This document shows, in pieces, positions 28,118-37,646 of a stretch of 64,000 bases of DNA. Origin of the DNA: Legionella sp. W10-070 (GTDB lineage Bacteria > Pseudomonadota > Gammaproteobacteria > Legionellales > Legionellaceae); assembly GCF_900640175.1 (NCBI RefSeq), contig NZ_CAAAJC010000003.1, positions 1 to 64,000 of the forward strand. Direction: 5' to 3'. A program made the translations under genes and the position numbers. The notes under the pieces are model-generated. The model had not been told where the DNA came from. It did no database searches and saw only the letters and a program-made list of their open reading frames with translations. Position 1 is the first letter of the stretch. Each line of letters begins with the position of its first letter.

Positions 28118-29579
28118 TCAATCCCAATTGCGACCAATACCCTTCCACACGATCTACTATTTCTTTATCCATTACAATCGCCTTTCCCCATTCGCGTTGC
28201 GTTTCACCTGGCCATTTACTGGTAGCATCCATTCCCATCTTTGAACCTAATCCTGCAACAGGTGAAGCAAAATCAAGATAATCTATCGGCGTATTATCAA
28301 TCATCAGGGTATCACGAAGCGGATCCATGCGTGTAGTAATAGCCCAAATCACATCCTGCCAGTTACGGGCATCAATATCATCGTCACAGACAATAACAAA
28401 TTTGGTATACATGAATTGCCGCAAGAAAGACCAGACTGCCATTAAGATGCGCTTGGCATGGCCAGGGTATTGTTTCTTGATAGTTACAACCGCCAAACGA
28501 TAAGAGCAACCCTCAGGCGGCAAATAAAAGTCAACAATTTCCGGGAACTGCTTTTGTAACAAGGGTATGAAAACCTCATTTAAAGCGAGACCTAAAATGG
28601 CAGGCTCATCTGGAGGGCGCCCGGTATAGGTACTATGATAGATTGGCTTATCCCGATGGGTAAGCCGTTCAACCGTAAATACAGGGAATGACTGGACTTC
28701 ATTATAATAGCCAGTATGATCGCCAAAAGGTCCTTCCGGCGCTTCAACTCCAGGCTCAAGATAACCTTCAAGGATAATTTCGGCGCTGGCAGGTACATGC
28801 AGATCACTACCCAGGCAAGCAACAAGGGGGGTTCTTTGTCCCCGAAGCAGTCCTGCAAAAGCGTACTCTGATAAACTATCGGGAACCGGGGTAACCGCTG
28901 CCAATAACGTGGCTGGGTCTGCACCCAAAGTGACTGCAATTGGAAATCGCTCGCCAGGATAAGCTTCTTGCCATGCCTGATAATCCAATGCCCCTCCCCG
29001 GTGGGAGAGCCAACGCATAATAAGCTTGTTCTTGCTCAGTAATTGCTGGCGATAAATCCCTATGTTTTCTCGCGTTTGATAAGGCCCTTTGGTAGTCACC
29101 AACCCCCAGGTAATCAGCGGGGCCGCATCATTTGGCCAACAAGTCTGGATTGGCAAGCGTGTTAAATCGACTTCGTCTTTTTCAAAAACATGGGTTTGGC
29201 AGGCTGCACTACTTACATACTTTGGCGCCATATTAAGCGCTTGTTTCAGAAGTGGCAATTTAGTCAATGCATCCTTAAAACCCTTAGGAGGTTCAGGCTC
29301 CTTTAAAGCGGCTAGCAGTTTACCTACCTCACGTAAGGCAGTGATTGTTTCCTCCCCCATGCCAAGGGCTACACGTTCGACTGTGCCAAATAAATTACTC
29401 AGTACAGGAATTTCCTTATCCTTGGGATTTGTAAACAGCAATGCAGGCCCGCCGGTTCTCAACACCTTATCACTGACTGCAGTCATCTCCAGGTAAGGCG
29501 AAACAGGATAAGTAATGCGCTTAAGTAATCCACGGGTTTCCAATTGGCTAATAAAATCGCGTAAGTCAGCATATTTCAT
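28107..29579 (-). CDS. ubiD: 4-hydroxy-3-polyprenylbenzoate decarboxylase
   Basis: A 490-aa prenylated-FMN-dependent decarboxylase of ubiquinone synthesis. Family motifs include [44 protein letters not shown] (the conserved E-x-P-F-G-D), [18 protein letters not shown] and [10 protein letters not shown]. First gene of ubiD-fre-small membrane protein. The ATG follows a TATTATG without a strong Shine-Dalgarno. Confidence 0.96.
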   Translation of the reverse strand: MKYADLRDFISQLETRGLLKRITYPVSPYLEMTAVSDKVLRTGGPALLFTNPKDKEIPVLSNLFGTVERVALGMGEETITALREVGKLLAALKEPEPPKGFKDALTKLPLLKQALNMAPKYVSSAACQTHVFEKDEVDLTRLPIQTCWPNDAAPLITWGLVTTKGPYQTRENIGIYRQQLLSKNKLIMRWLSHRGGALDYQAWQEAYPGERFPIAVTLGADPATLLAAVTPVPDSLSEYAFAGLLRGQRTPLVACLGSDLHVPASAEIILEGYLEPGVEAPEGPFGDHTGYYNEVQSFPVFTVERLTHRDKPIYHSTYTGRPPDEPAILGLALNEVFIPLLQKQFPEIVDFYLPPEGCSYRLAVVTIKKQYPGHAKRILMAVWSFLRQFMYTKFVIVCDDDIDARNWQDVIWAITTRMDPLRDTLMIDNTPIDYLDFASPVAGLGSKMGMDATSKWPGETQREWGKAIVMDKEIVDRVEGYWSQLGLNDD

Positions 29580-29655
29580 AATAGATTTTCAAAAAAATAA
29601 TCAGCTGATTATGACACAGGCGAAGCTTATCAGAAAATAAGCCTTTAAATTCAGA

Positions 29656-29687
29656 GGCGATTAAAATTGTGGTTGGCGGTAATTAAT
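29656..29687. repeat. 32-bp dispersed intergenic motif, copy B
   Basis: GGCGATTAAAATTGTGGTTG followed by GCGGTAATTAAT, 27 of 32 positions identical to 14329-14360. It lies between the ubiD start and the IS3 relic. Confidence 0.45.
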
Positions 29688-29736
29688 TATAGCTCGGACC
29701 TAAGGTGATGTCGTCAAGCAAATTTGCACACCCCAA

Positions 29737-30032
29737 TTAAGCCACTTTTTTCATTAACCCCCAGTACCTCATAGTAATGTAATCCAAGATATCCTGTTTT
29801 GCCTCTCGTCTGGTTTGATAATTACGCCAATGAACTAATTCATCTTTCAAGCGACTAAAGCTATTGTCCCAGCAGTCGCCTTTTTGCTCATGCTGCCCAC
29901 AAGGCCATGTTGATTGAGAGTGTCAGAATATTGTTTGCTGGCATATTGTGAGCCTCTATCGGGATGCACAATAAGGTCTGCTTGGGCTTTCTCTGCCAAA
30001 ATGGCCATTGTCAATGCATCACAAACCATCAA
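29737..30032 (-). pseudogene. IS3-family transposase (OrfB) remnant
   Basis: The frame from 30032 reads MMVCDALTMAILAEKAQADL, IVHPDRGSQYASKQYSDTL and GLVGSMSKK, the conserved IS3 OrfB integrase core. At the GDCWDNSF position the frame is broken; the next frame carries GDCWDNSFSRLKDELVHWRN and ends at 29737. The N-terminal half is gone and the end is unlike the usual SPxxFE, so only about 300 bp of the element remain. It abuts the 3' end of the J-domain gene by 10 bases. Confidence 0.8.
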
Positions 30033-30042
30033 ATACGACGAG

Positions 30043-33000
30043 TCATCTTCTGAATTTTTCTACAGCTGATTTATTCTGAATTGAAGCTTCGACTTTCTCC
30101 TCAATCGTCTTACCAGAATCACCAAATGCCTGATTAAGATAATTATTAAGAGAATGATAGGTTGTACTTGACGCCTTGCAGGCTTTATTTAATTTTTCAC
30201 TTAATTTCATTAAAAATTGCTCTTTTACTTCATTAGAATCATCATGCTGCGGCTTTTCTTTTTGGATAAACTCAAGTAATTCCTTAGTGCGGCTTATACC
30301 ACTACTGCCATGATGGAAATGGCTAAACCTTGTTATACCTCGGACACCTCGACCTTCCGAACGCTTTTGTTCATGATAAGCGATATAAGCTTCTACAGCG
30401 CCTTGTATTGTATCTACATCAGAAAAGCCTTCTTTAGTGTTGCTTATGCCTTCTAAATCATCATGCTTAATGGGGATATTGTTATCTGGTTGTATTGAAT
30501 GTTGGGTAGCGGAAGGTACATGTGTTTTAGGTTCCAATAATGGAACAGTAGCAGAAGGTGGCAAATGTATCACATGTTCACCTTTTTTTATGGTACTGGC
30601 TAAATGTTTCGCTGTTTTTTTAGTAGTTACCGCTTTTATATCCAGCTCCGTCAGTCCAAAATAATCTTTTAAAATGGGATCACCATGTAACTTTTCAAGC
30701 AGAGAATTATAAGTAGTATTATCTGAATAATTCTCCAGAAAATCTGCAAGCAACCTAAGCAATTCTCGCGTTTTAGCACTAATTAGGTTCTCATCAATTA
30801 CCGATTCATTTTGTTCATAGGTTTTCTCAATCTTATTCCATAACGCAACCAGTTTTTTCTCATGCCTATTTAATCCATTATCACGCCCATAACGGTAAGG
30901 CATGTTTAACTGCCCTATCAGCAAATAAAGTTGATGTTGAACTGCTAGTTCTTCTAATTGGGGATGTGTTGCTTTATAAAAGCGTCTAATAGCAATGTAC
31001 CTGATAAGAGGTCGATTAGAATCAGGTTTATAACTGCCGTAATTAGCTCCTCCGGTCGAATAGTTCCGATACCTTTTCTCAGACTCCATAATTTGTTGAT
31101 AAACATTAGGTAAATAGTCCTCTAAATGTTTTTCCTGTCCCAACTGTTTATAGAGTAAACGTAATTGAGAAAATTCTTTGATGTTTTGGCTATCAACAAA
31201 ACGATGTGTTTTGTAATTTGCCGCTTCACGATGACCTTTTGCAAATACAGCTAATTCGTTATCAGCAAATGCCAATAGGTGTTCTGCGATTAATTCTCTG
31301 TTGAAGGAAGTCTGGCTAACAAAACGTTGAGTTTGCTTTTCTGATGTATGTCTCTGAAGTACTTCATAAAATTTTTCGGGTGAGCTCAAACATTCATAAA
31401 CATAATAAAGCTGTTCTAAATTGCTAAAAAGATCAGCCTCCTGTTTTACACCATAGCCTTCTTTGCGAACATTCTCATGTTCTCTTCCCCAGAGGATAGC
31501 ATTGTTATCCTCTACACCCAAAACCTGATACATAAGCGTGAAAATTTCACCGCCTATTAGCCAACGACCATCCCTATCTTTTTCAACAAAAGAATTCCAT
31601 CCATATGAAAAATTATTCGCTCCTAAATAGCGGGCATATAACCCTCTTAAACTTATAAAGGCTTGCTTTAGCTCTTCAGTTTTTTCACCTGACTTTAATC
31701 TATCTACTAAGTCGTAGAATTGATTTTTAAGTGATGTGACATACTCACTTTTAATATTGGTTACTTTATCTCCAGCATTAAAGAGACATAATCTATCGAG
31801 GATAGCATCTTGATCACCTTCTTTCTCTGCAAAAATAATTTTTCGATACTCTTCTACTAAGTCATTAATCGTATTTTGTTTCCATGCTTGATTAATAGCA
31901 TCTATCTTTTCCTTATGTTCTTTAATTTCCTGGCAGAATGTTTTGGCATCTTTATTTTCTAGTTCCAACTCGTTTGCTAAACGTAAGAGATATCTTTCAG
32001 CTAACTTATCTTCACCTAGTGCCAGTAAAGCCTCCGCAATAGGCAAATAACCTGACCAATGTGTTTCAGGTTCTGACGCCAACCAAAGTAAAGCTTCTTT
32101 ATTCAATAAAAAAGTAACTTGTGGATTTACTGTAATAAAGGTTTTCTTGATAAAATGTCGCGCTTGAACAGGGTTCTCATAACCATTCCAAAATTGAATT
32201 TGACTGTCTGAGGCTTTAACAATATCTTTTCTTCCGTCGCGCTGTTCGACTTCCATTTCGATTTCATCAATTAACCAGACAGGTAAATACTTTTTATTAT
32301 CGCGAATAAATACTTTCAACTGCTCAAGGGTTTCGCGTGAAAAAAAAGGTAAAAAACTGGTATTCCCGAACAAAAGCTGTCTAATTGCTACATGCTTGAT
32401 ATCTTGTATTTCATGGAGTTCTTTAACCGATTCTTTCGTTTTGAAAAATGGCCATAAAAGCTGGTAATTTAAATAATAGATAGGCAGCTTTGCGGTGAGT
32501 TCTTTGTTGCTTAAAATATATTCACGTATCTCGGGACTAATCTTCGTTAATTCAGCCATCGCTGTGTCATATAAAGCACTTAGATTCTGGGGCTGAGCTA
32601 AAATAGCTTCACTAGCTCTTTTTGAGTCAAACTCATCTCCTTTAATCCATTTTTCTATTCGCCGACCATATAATATTTCCGGATAATGGTTGTAATAATA
32701 AATAAAGACATCCGTATCAGTAATGCCTATATTTAAGATTCCTTGCTTGGTTGCTTTAATAGCTAAGGCAATTACATCAGAGGAATCCATAAAACCAATA
32801 AATTCAGGTGTAGTTAACACTTTTTTAACCAACCATGTTTGGGCTGAATTAAATGGTTTATCGTCATAAGGGAAAATCATCCGAAAATGACCTTGATCAA
32901 AACGCCTTGGCAATGCGTTAGCCATAAAAAGATGGTAAAATGCCATGTAACCAGGCATTGGTTTTGCTTCCCGCTGATGTGGTTTAAAGACTTTTAACTG

Positions 33001-34152
33001 CGGTTTATAGAGTTGAACAGAGGTTTGGTTAGACGCATTAGTTGCCACCGTTAATCTTTCTGCAGCTTGTTCAAACTCCCAGTTTTGTATAACGAAATAT
33101 ACGGCCGAGGTTTCTGCCATACCTCTATAGAAATAAGGATCATCCACAAATCCATCTCTTAGTTCATACTGATACTGCGGTAAATAATTCTGTTGCTCGA
33201 GAATTTTCTTTTTATCCAGAACAGTTGGATTTTTAGCTATGTCTTCCAATATTTTAAACGCTATTTGCACATGCTCAAAAATACGCTGAGCTTTTTCTTT
33301 ACTATCAGAAAAACGAGTCTCAGTTATTTTATCAGGATGATAAAGAAGTACTGCTTGCCGATATTTCGCCTTTATAATGGCTAACCATTCTCCTTCTGTT
33401 TTTTTCTCAGATAAATGTTTGAAATCAATTTTTAATAAATCACAGGCGGCTTGAAACTGCTTGTTGATTTCCTCAGATTGCAGTGCAGTATCAAAATAAT
33501 TATAGTTAGCATTATAAAAACCTCTGATAAGGTTTTCTTTTTGCTTTTCTTTCTCTTCCTTTTCTGTTGCTGCACCATTCTTTTGATTAGCTTGTTTATA
33601 TTGTTGGCAAGCCTTGCTTAGCGCTTGATATTCTGATGAGCGTTCACCTTCTTTTTTGAGTGCTTGTAAGTTATCTGAACCAGCGCCTGCAATTTTTATA
33701 TATTCGCCATTCAGTTTCTCTTGGCGAAAAGTAATATGATCCGTTAAATCTAAATCAGCAACACTCAAATGCTCCCTGGTGCAAGCAGGAACATCACTTG
33801 TTACACTCTCTAACTGTTTGATTAAACTAGCAATGAGCTCAGAATCAAAACCTTCATAGAGATAAATAGTGAAAGGATTATTAAATAGTCTGGAGCGCGG
33901 GTCTTTATCAATAGTGATTTCTTTCCCACCAATGGCCTTTTCAAGCTCTGAACTGTCACCAATATTTAAAATTTTAAATCCTGGTATTAACCCATCTTCA
34001 ACGGCTTTTTTTAGTAATTGATAAATACGCGCCTGATGCGTGTCAAAATTTGTGATGGGCAATGCAGCGTGCAGCTTATAATTAGAGTGTTCTGCTGCAT
34101 GTTCATTATCGCAATATAACCAACTACTTTCTGTTATTTCTCTAAGTTTCAT
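30043..34152 (-). CDS. J-domain effector-like protein (1369 aa)
   Basis: A very large, soluble-looking protein. An N-terminal region of ~230 residues of unknown type is followed by a J-domain at about 238-305. KYRQAVLLYHPDKITETR carries the HPD motif (272-274) in the usual loop, with FEHVQIAFKILEDI as helix III. About 1000 residues of mainly helical sequence follow. The tail is KTIEEKVEASIQNKSAVEKF. J-domains recruit Hsp70, so if injected it could act through a host Hsp70. ATG with poor Shine-Dalgarno; a TATAAT lies 34 bases up. No family name given; effector status is inferred. Confidence 0.8.
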   Translation of the reverse strand: MKLREITESSWLYCDNEHAAEHSNYKLHAALPITNFDTHQARIYQLLKKAVEDGLIPGFKILNIGDSSELEKAIGGKEITIDKDPRSRLFNNPFTIYLYEGFDSELIASLIKQLESVTSDVPACTREHLSVADLDLTDHITFRQEKLNGEYIKIAGAGSDNLQALKKEGERSSEYQALSKACQQYKQANQKNGAATEKEEKEKQKENLIRGFYNANYNYFDTALQSEEINKQFQAACDLLKIDFKHLSEKKTEGEWLAIIKAKYRQAVLLYHPDKITETRFSDSKEKAQRIFEHVQIAFKILEDIAKNPTVLDKKKILEQQNYLPQYQYELRDGFVDDPYFYRGMAETSAVYFVIQNWEFEQAAERLTVATNASNQTSVQLYKPQLKVFKPHQREAKPMPGYMAFYHLFMANALPRRFDQGHFRMIFPYDDKPFNSAQTWLVKKVLTTPEFIGFMDSSDVIALAIKATKQGILNIGITDTDVFIYYYNHYPEILYGRRIEKWIKGDEFDSKRASEAILAQPQNLSALYDTAMAELTKISPEIREYILSNKELTAKLPIYYLNYQLLWPFFKTKESVKELHEIQDIKHVAIRQLLFGNTSFLPFFSRETLEQLKVFIRDNKKYLPVWLIDEIEMEVEQRDGRKDIVKASDSQIQFWNGYENPVQARHFIKKTFITVNPQVTFLLNKEALLWLASEPETHWSGYLPIAEALLALGEDKLAERYLLRLANELELENKDAKTFCQEIKEHKEKIDAINQAWKQNTINDLVEEYRKIIFAEKEGDQDAILDRLCLFNAGDKVTNIKSEYVTSLKNQFYDLVDRLKSGEKTEELKQAFISLRGLYARYLGANNFSYGWNSFVEKDRDGRWLIGGEIFTLMYQVLGVEDNNAILWGREHENVRKEGYGVKQEADLFSNLEQLYYVYECLSSPEKFYEVLQRHTSEKQTQRFVSQTSFNRELIAEHLLAFADNELAVFAKGHREAANYKTHRFVDSQNIKEFSQLRLLYKQLGQEKHLEDYLPNVYQQIMESEKRYRNYSTGGANYGSYKPDSNRPLIRYIAIRRFYKATHPQLEELAVQHQLYLLIGQLNMPYRYGRDNGLNRHEKKLVALWNKIEKTYEQNESVIDENLISAKTRELLRLLADFLENYSDNTTYNSLLEKLHGDPILKDYFGLTELDIKAVTTKKTAKHLASTIKKGEHVIHLPPSATVPLLEPKTHVPSATQHSIQPDNNIPIKHDDLEGISNTKEGFSDVDTIQGAVEAYIAYHEQKRSEGRGVRGITRFSHFHHGSSGISRTKELLEFIQKEKPQHDDSNEVKEQFLMKLSEKLNKACKASSTTYHSLNNYLNQAFGDSGKTIEEKVEASIQNKSAVEKFRR

Positions 34153-34260
34153 GAGTTAAATATTCCATTGCTGAAAAATAACTTAATTATAGATATTAAA
34201 GATTAATATTTAATTAACGCGACCGAGAATACTTGAAATCACCCTGTGAAATCCGCTTTG

Positions 34261-34614
34261 TGCCGGACAATTTTTTAAGAGATAGGTAATAGCTCACCCT
34301 CTGTCAACCGCTTACGCACATTTTCAATCGCCCTTACTTGGCACCCATAAGCTTCTGCAATTTTTTCATCGCTCCAGTTTGGACCATCTGCTTTTAATAA
34401 AATCTGTGCGCATTGATTTTTAAGACCCTCCCTTTAGCTTCTTTACTGCTTCTCCCAATAGTTGACGCTCTTCAGTAAATAACCGAACAATATATTTCTT
34501 CATAACATCCTGTCATCGCTTAAATCAAATAGGGCATGCACTGTTGAAGCCGACCATATAAAATTTATTTTAAATCAGCGAGTTATTTCTTTTATACTCG
34601 TTTTTTGTCCGGCA
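34261..34614. mobile_element. Degraded IS630-like element with terminal inverted repeats
   Basis: TGCCGGAC with a following T run at 34261 is answered by a T run and GTCCGGCA at 34607-34614, giving 8-bp perfect inverted ends on a 354-bp element. Inside, the minus strand has the N-terminal helix-turn-helix of an IS630-type transposase. No clear TA target duplication is seen. Confidence 0.6.
34275..34503 (-). pseudogene. IS630-family transposase N-terminal remnant
   Basis: Reads MKKYIVRLFTEERQLLGEAV KKLKG, then after a frameshift QCAQILLKADGPNWSDEKIA and AYGCQVRAIENVRKRLTEGE, the DNA-binding half of IS630 transposases. The DDE catalytic half is missing. Confidence 0.65.
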
Positions 34615-34697
34615 GAAAGGAGCCGCTATTCCAGGGAACTTCCGAGGTTAATGTCATGATCGGAGTTAATTCAAAAATCCTAACATTATCCAGGATC

Positions 34698-34752
34698 GGA
34701 GCTTGATAATAAACGCATGTCCCCGGATTTCGCTGGCGCTCCATCCGGGCTA
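34698..34752. repeat. Repeat motif beside rho, copy A
   Basis: AGCTTGATAATAAAC, then after a short spacer CGCTCCATCCGGGCT. The same parts occur at 36471-36506 (AGCTTGATAATAAAC, then CGCTCCATCCAGGCT) on the other side of rho. The CCCGGATTTCGC..GCTCCATCCGGG part forms a hairpin. The gap 34615-34825 holds nothing else recognisable. Confidence 0.45.
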
Positions 34753-34825
34753 CCATGATTACTACCGGTTAATCGCAACCTTTAAACCGTTACTAATCGT
34801 CTATAACGAAGGTGTGCTGCTAATT

Positions 34826-36088
34826 TTACTCTTGGCGCTTCATCGCCTCAAAAAACTCAGCATTGGTCTTATGATTTTTCATCCGCTCAAGTAAAAACTC
34901 AATCGCATCGCATTCGTCCATCGATTGCAGGATTTTGCGTAAAATCCAGGTACGCTGCAGTTCTTCAGGAGTAAGCAGCAGATCTTCACGGCGAGTACCA
35001 GAGCGATTGATATTAATCGCTGGAAATACACGGCGTTCAGCAATATTGCGGCTTAAGTGGATTTCCATATTACCGGTTCCCTTGAATTCTTCATAGATTA
35101 CCTCATCCATTTTAGAACCCGTATCAACCAACGCAGTTGCGATGATGGTCAAACTGCCACCTTCTTCAATATTCCTTGCCGCACCATAAAGGCGCTTGGG
35201 TCTTTGCAGTGCGTTAGCATCCACCCCTCCGGTCAGAACTTTTCCGGAGGAAGGGACCACTGTATTGTAGGCACGGGCAAGACGGGTAATAGAGTCGAGT
35301 AAAACGACAACATCACGCTTGTGCTCAACCAAACGTTTCGCCTTTTCGATGACCATTTCAGCAACCTGCACATGGCGGTTGGCAGGCTCATCAAAAGTAC
35401 TGGCAACAACCTCGCCCTTTACTGAGCGCTGCATTTCCGTCACCTCTTCAGGGCGTTCGTCAATCAACAAAACTATCAGATAGCAATCCGGATAGTTCTT
35501 CTCAATGGAATGAGCAATATTTTGCAGCATTAATGTCTTACCTGCTTTGGGAGGTGAAACAATAAGACCGCGCTGTCCTCGACCAAACGGAGCGCACAAA
35601 TCAACCACCCGGGCAGTCAAATCTTCTGTACTGCCATTGCCCTGCTCCATGATCAAACGTTCGGTAGCAAATAAAGGTGTCAGGTTTTCAAACAGGATTT
35701 TTCGCTTGGCACTGTCAGGAGAATCATAATTAATCTCATCTACCTTTAATAAAGCAAAATAACGCTCATTATCTTTAGGCGGTCTGATTTTTCCTGTTAT
35801 GGTATCTCCGGTACGCAAGCCAAACCGTCTTATTTGGCTGGGAGAGACATAGATATCATCCGGGCCTGCCTGGTAAGAACCATCTTCTGAGCGTAAAAAG
35901 CCAAAACCGTCTGATAATACTTCTAAAACCCCGCCACCAAGGATATCTTCACCTTTATGGGAATGGGCTTTAAGGATGGCAAAAAGAATATCCTGTTTAC
36001 GCATACGGGAGGTATTTTCAGCCCCCATTTCCTGTGCGATATTTACAAGATCGGCAATGGGTAATTGCTTAAGTTCACTAAGATTCAT
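34826..36088 (-). CDS. rho: Transcription termination factor Rho
   Basis: A hexameric RNA-dependent ATPase helicase that ends transcription. The start [20 protein letters not shown] leads into the N-terminal helical and cold-shock-like RNA-binding domains ([30 protein letters not shown]). The P-loop is [14 protein letters not shown], Walker [17 protein letters not shown] and the Q/R loops are present. Length 420 aa. I prefer the ATG at 36088 over a GTG nine bases earlier. Rho is essential and commonly self-regulated through its leader; that leader would lie in 36089-36300. Confidence 0.97.
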   Translation of the reverse strand: MNLSELKQLPIADLVNIAQEMGAENTSRMRKQDILFAILKAHSHKGEDILGGGVLEVLSDGFGFLRSEDGSYQAGPDDIYVSPSQIRRFGLRTGDTITGKIRPPKDNERYFALLKVDEINYDSPDSAKRKILFENLTPLFATERLIMEQGNGSTEDLTARVVDLCAPFGRGQRGLIVSPPKAGKTLMLQNIAHSIEKNYPDCYLIVLLIDERPEEVTEMQRSVKGEVVASTFDEPANRHVQVAEMVIEKAKRLVEHKRDVVVLLDSITRLARAYNTVVPSSGKVLTGGVDANALQRPKRLYGAARNIEEGGSLTIIATALVDTGSKMDEVIYEEFKGTGNMEIHLSRNIAERRVFPAININRSGTRREDLLLTPEELQRTWILRKILQSMDECDAIEFLLERMKNHKTNAEFFEAMKRQE

Positions 36089-36375
36089 ACTTCTCACTTG
36101 ATGTGTTAGTTAAACGAATTGAAATTTTCCGGGATAAATTTAAATGGAAGGACAGCTTGGGAAGCTGCTGCCTAGAGGCAATTCCCTAAGTTTGCCAGTA
36201 TCAATACTCAGTTTAGCATAACCCAAGGCGACTAGAGATAAAGCAATTTGAGTAGTTGAAGTGACAGCCTTTAAAGAAATGGCCACATTTGAATCTTGAG
36301 CTTAACATAGTCTTCTATAGAGATCCAGACTTATTGCCACTTTATTCAGGGCCTACGCATGAAAAAATTCTTGAC

Positions 36376-36457
36376 TTCTACGTTCCACGGTTTATCCGCG
36401 GAATCCAGTGCTATTCGAAGATTTATGAATCCCGTGAACAAGTCACGGGATGTAGAA
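36376..36457. repeat. Tandem palindromic (REP-like) element upstream of rho
   Basis: TTCTAC (36376-36381) and GTAGAA (36452-36457) close an element with two inner hairpins, TTCCACGG-TTTAT-CCGCGGAA and ATCCCGTGA-ACAAG-TCACGGGAT. This is a REP/BIME-type layout. The surrounding gap 36089-36553 has no supported gene. Confidence 0.6.
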
Positions 36458-36470
36458 ATATAGAGGAGTA

Positions 36471-36530
36471 GCTTGATAATAAACAAAAACGCTCCATCCA
36501 GGCTGATTCTTTCAAGGAAAAACTGCACTT
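36471..36530. repeat. Repeat motif beside rho, copy B
   Basis: Copy of the 34698 motif (AGCTTGATAATAAAC and GCTCCATCCAGGCT), followed by GGAAAAACTGCACTT at 36516-36530, which also occurs at 14370-14384. Confidence 0.4.
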
Positions 36531-36553
36531 TATAAATCACGCCCGATATTTAA

Positions 36554-37414
36554 TTAGCTTTCCTTTTCAAGCAAAAGGGAATGCAGTACTGTTTTCCTTT
36601 CATTATCGAGTCCGGTAAGTGATAAGGTTGCAACTGCTGCAGCTCGATACAGTGTATTGATTGCAGGACTGTCAATGGCATCCAAATGTTTTTTAATTGT
36701 ATCAATATCGCCTCGAGCCAATGGCCCGGTCAATGCCTTGCTTACTGTTGATGCCTGTTCAACATTGGCAAGGCTGCTTTTCATTAGTCGCACTGCCATT
36801 TGTTGCGCTACCCTCCCATCAATGCCTGCATTAAGCAATAACTCAACAGAAACAGAGGCCAATGTCACCAGGTAGTTGGAAGAAAATACCGCTGCCGCAT
36901 GATAACCTGCTTTTTTTTCTGCCTTTATGGGAATAATCATGGCACCCAGAGGGTCAAAAATTGAAGAAAGCACCGCAATAGCCTCCTCATCCCCTTCAAC
37001 AATACAATCGCAATTCTTAAAAGCCTGGTTATCGAGATAACCTTTTGCAAAGGCTTTTAGTGGGTGGAGGCTTGCAATCAAGCAACCTTGTCCTTTCAAT
37101 GGCTGTAGTTCCTCAGAACTTAAAACCCCACTACAGTGAACAACAATACTGCCAGGCCGGATAGTTTTTCCTTCAGCCAACTGGCGGACAATTGGAGAAA
37201 TCAAATCATCGGGAGGAGTAATAAACGTCAAATCAGTGGGTGGCAAGGCGTTTAATTGTGCAACAGCAGTGCCTGAGCCAATTGCAGAAACCGCATTTAC
37301 GGCACTTGTAAGGCTCTTATTGCATATTGCAATTAAGTTAGCAAGCTGCCTGCCTGCAATAGCCAAGGCAAGGTTTTTACCTAAACGGCCTGCACCAATC
37401 ACGTTAAATTGCAT
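36554..37414 (-). CDS. Rossmann-fold / DUF2520 protein
   Basis: A 286-aa NAD(P)-binding protein. The dinucleotide fold is at the N-terminus (QFNVIGAGRLGKNLALAIAG), with IVVHCSGVLSSEELQPLKGQ and SLHPLKAF, then a C-terminal helical DUF2520 domain (KKAGYHAAAVFSSNYLVTLA). It resembles ketopantoate-reductase-like and 6-phosphogluconate-dehydrogenase-like folds; the substrate is unknown. I start at MQFNVIGAGR (37414) because the Rossmann motif begins there and GGTTTGG precedes it. Confidence 0.88.
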   Translation of the reverse strand: MQFNVIGAGRLGKNLALAIAGRQLANLIAICNKSLTSAVNAVSAIGSGTAVAQLNALPPTDLTFITPPDDLISPIVRQLAEGKTIRPGSIVVHCSGVLSSEELQPLKGQGCLIASLHPLKAFAKGYLDNQAFKNCDCIVEGDEEAIAVLSSIFDPLGAMIIPIKAEKKAGYHAAAVFSSNYLVTLASVSVELLLNAGIDGRVAQQMAVRLMKSSLANVEQASTVSKALTGPLARGDIDTIKKHLDAIDSPAINTLYRAAAVATLSLTGLDNERKTVLHSLLLEKES

Positions 37415-37580
37415 AAATCCAAACCTCAGGGGAGTAACCCGACAATAACACCGCTCGACAGTATCTATCACATTAATCATTAAAAAACAATTTTAAAAGG
37501 TAGGTTGTTTAAACAACAAAATTGATCACCGGTTCGACAATCTATTATTTGTCAAAGCAACATTGCTTTTAATAATACTA

Positions 37581-37610
37581 TTGAACAAAGCGACAATTTC
37601 TGCTTAATAT
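37581..37610 (+). promoter_or_regulatory. Sigma-70-like promoter of the 968-aa effector candidate
   Basis: TTGAAC (37581-37586), 18 bases, TAATAT (37605-37610), with the ATG 37 bases on. The -10 region includes CTTAATAT, one half of the tandem motif reported for PmrA in Legionella; the second half is not clear. Confidence 0.4.
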
Positions 37611-37646
37611 GAATATTCTGTAGCAACGGAAAATTAAGGATGAGCC

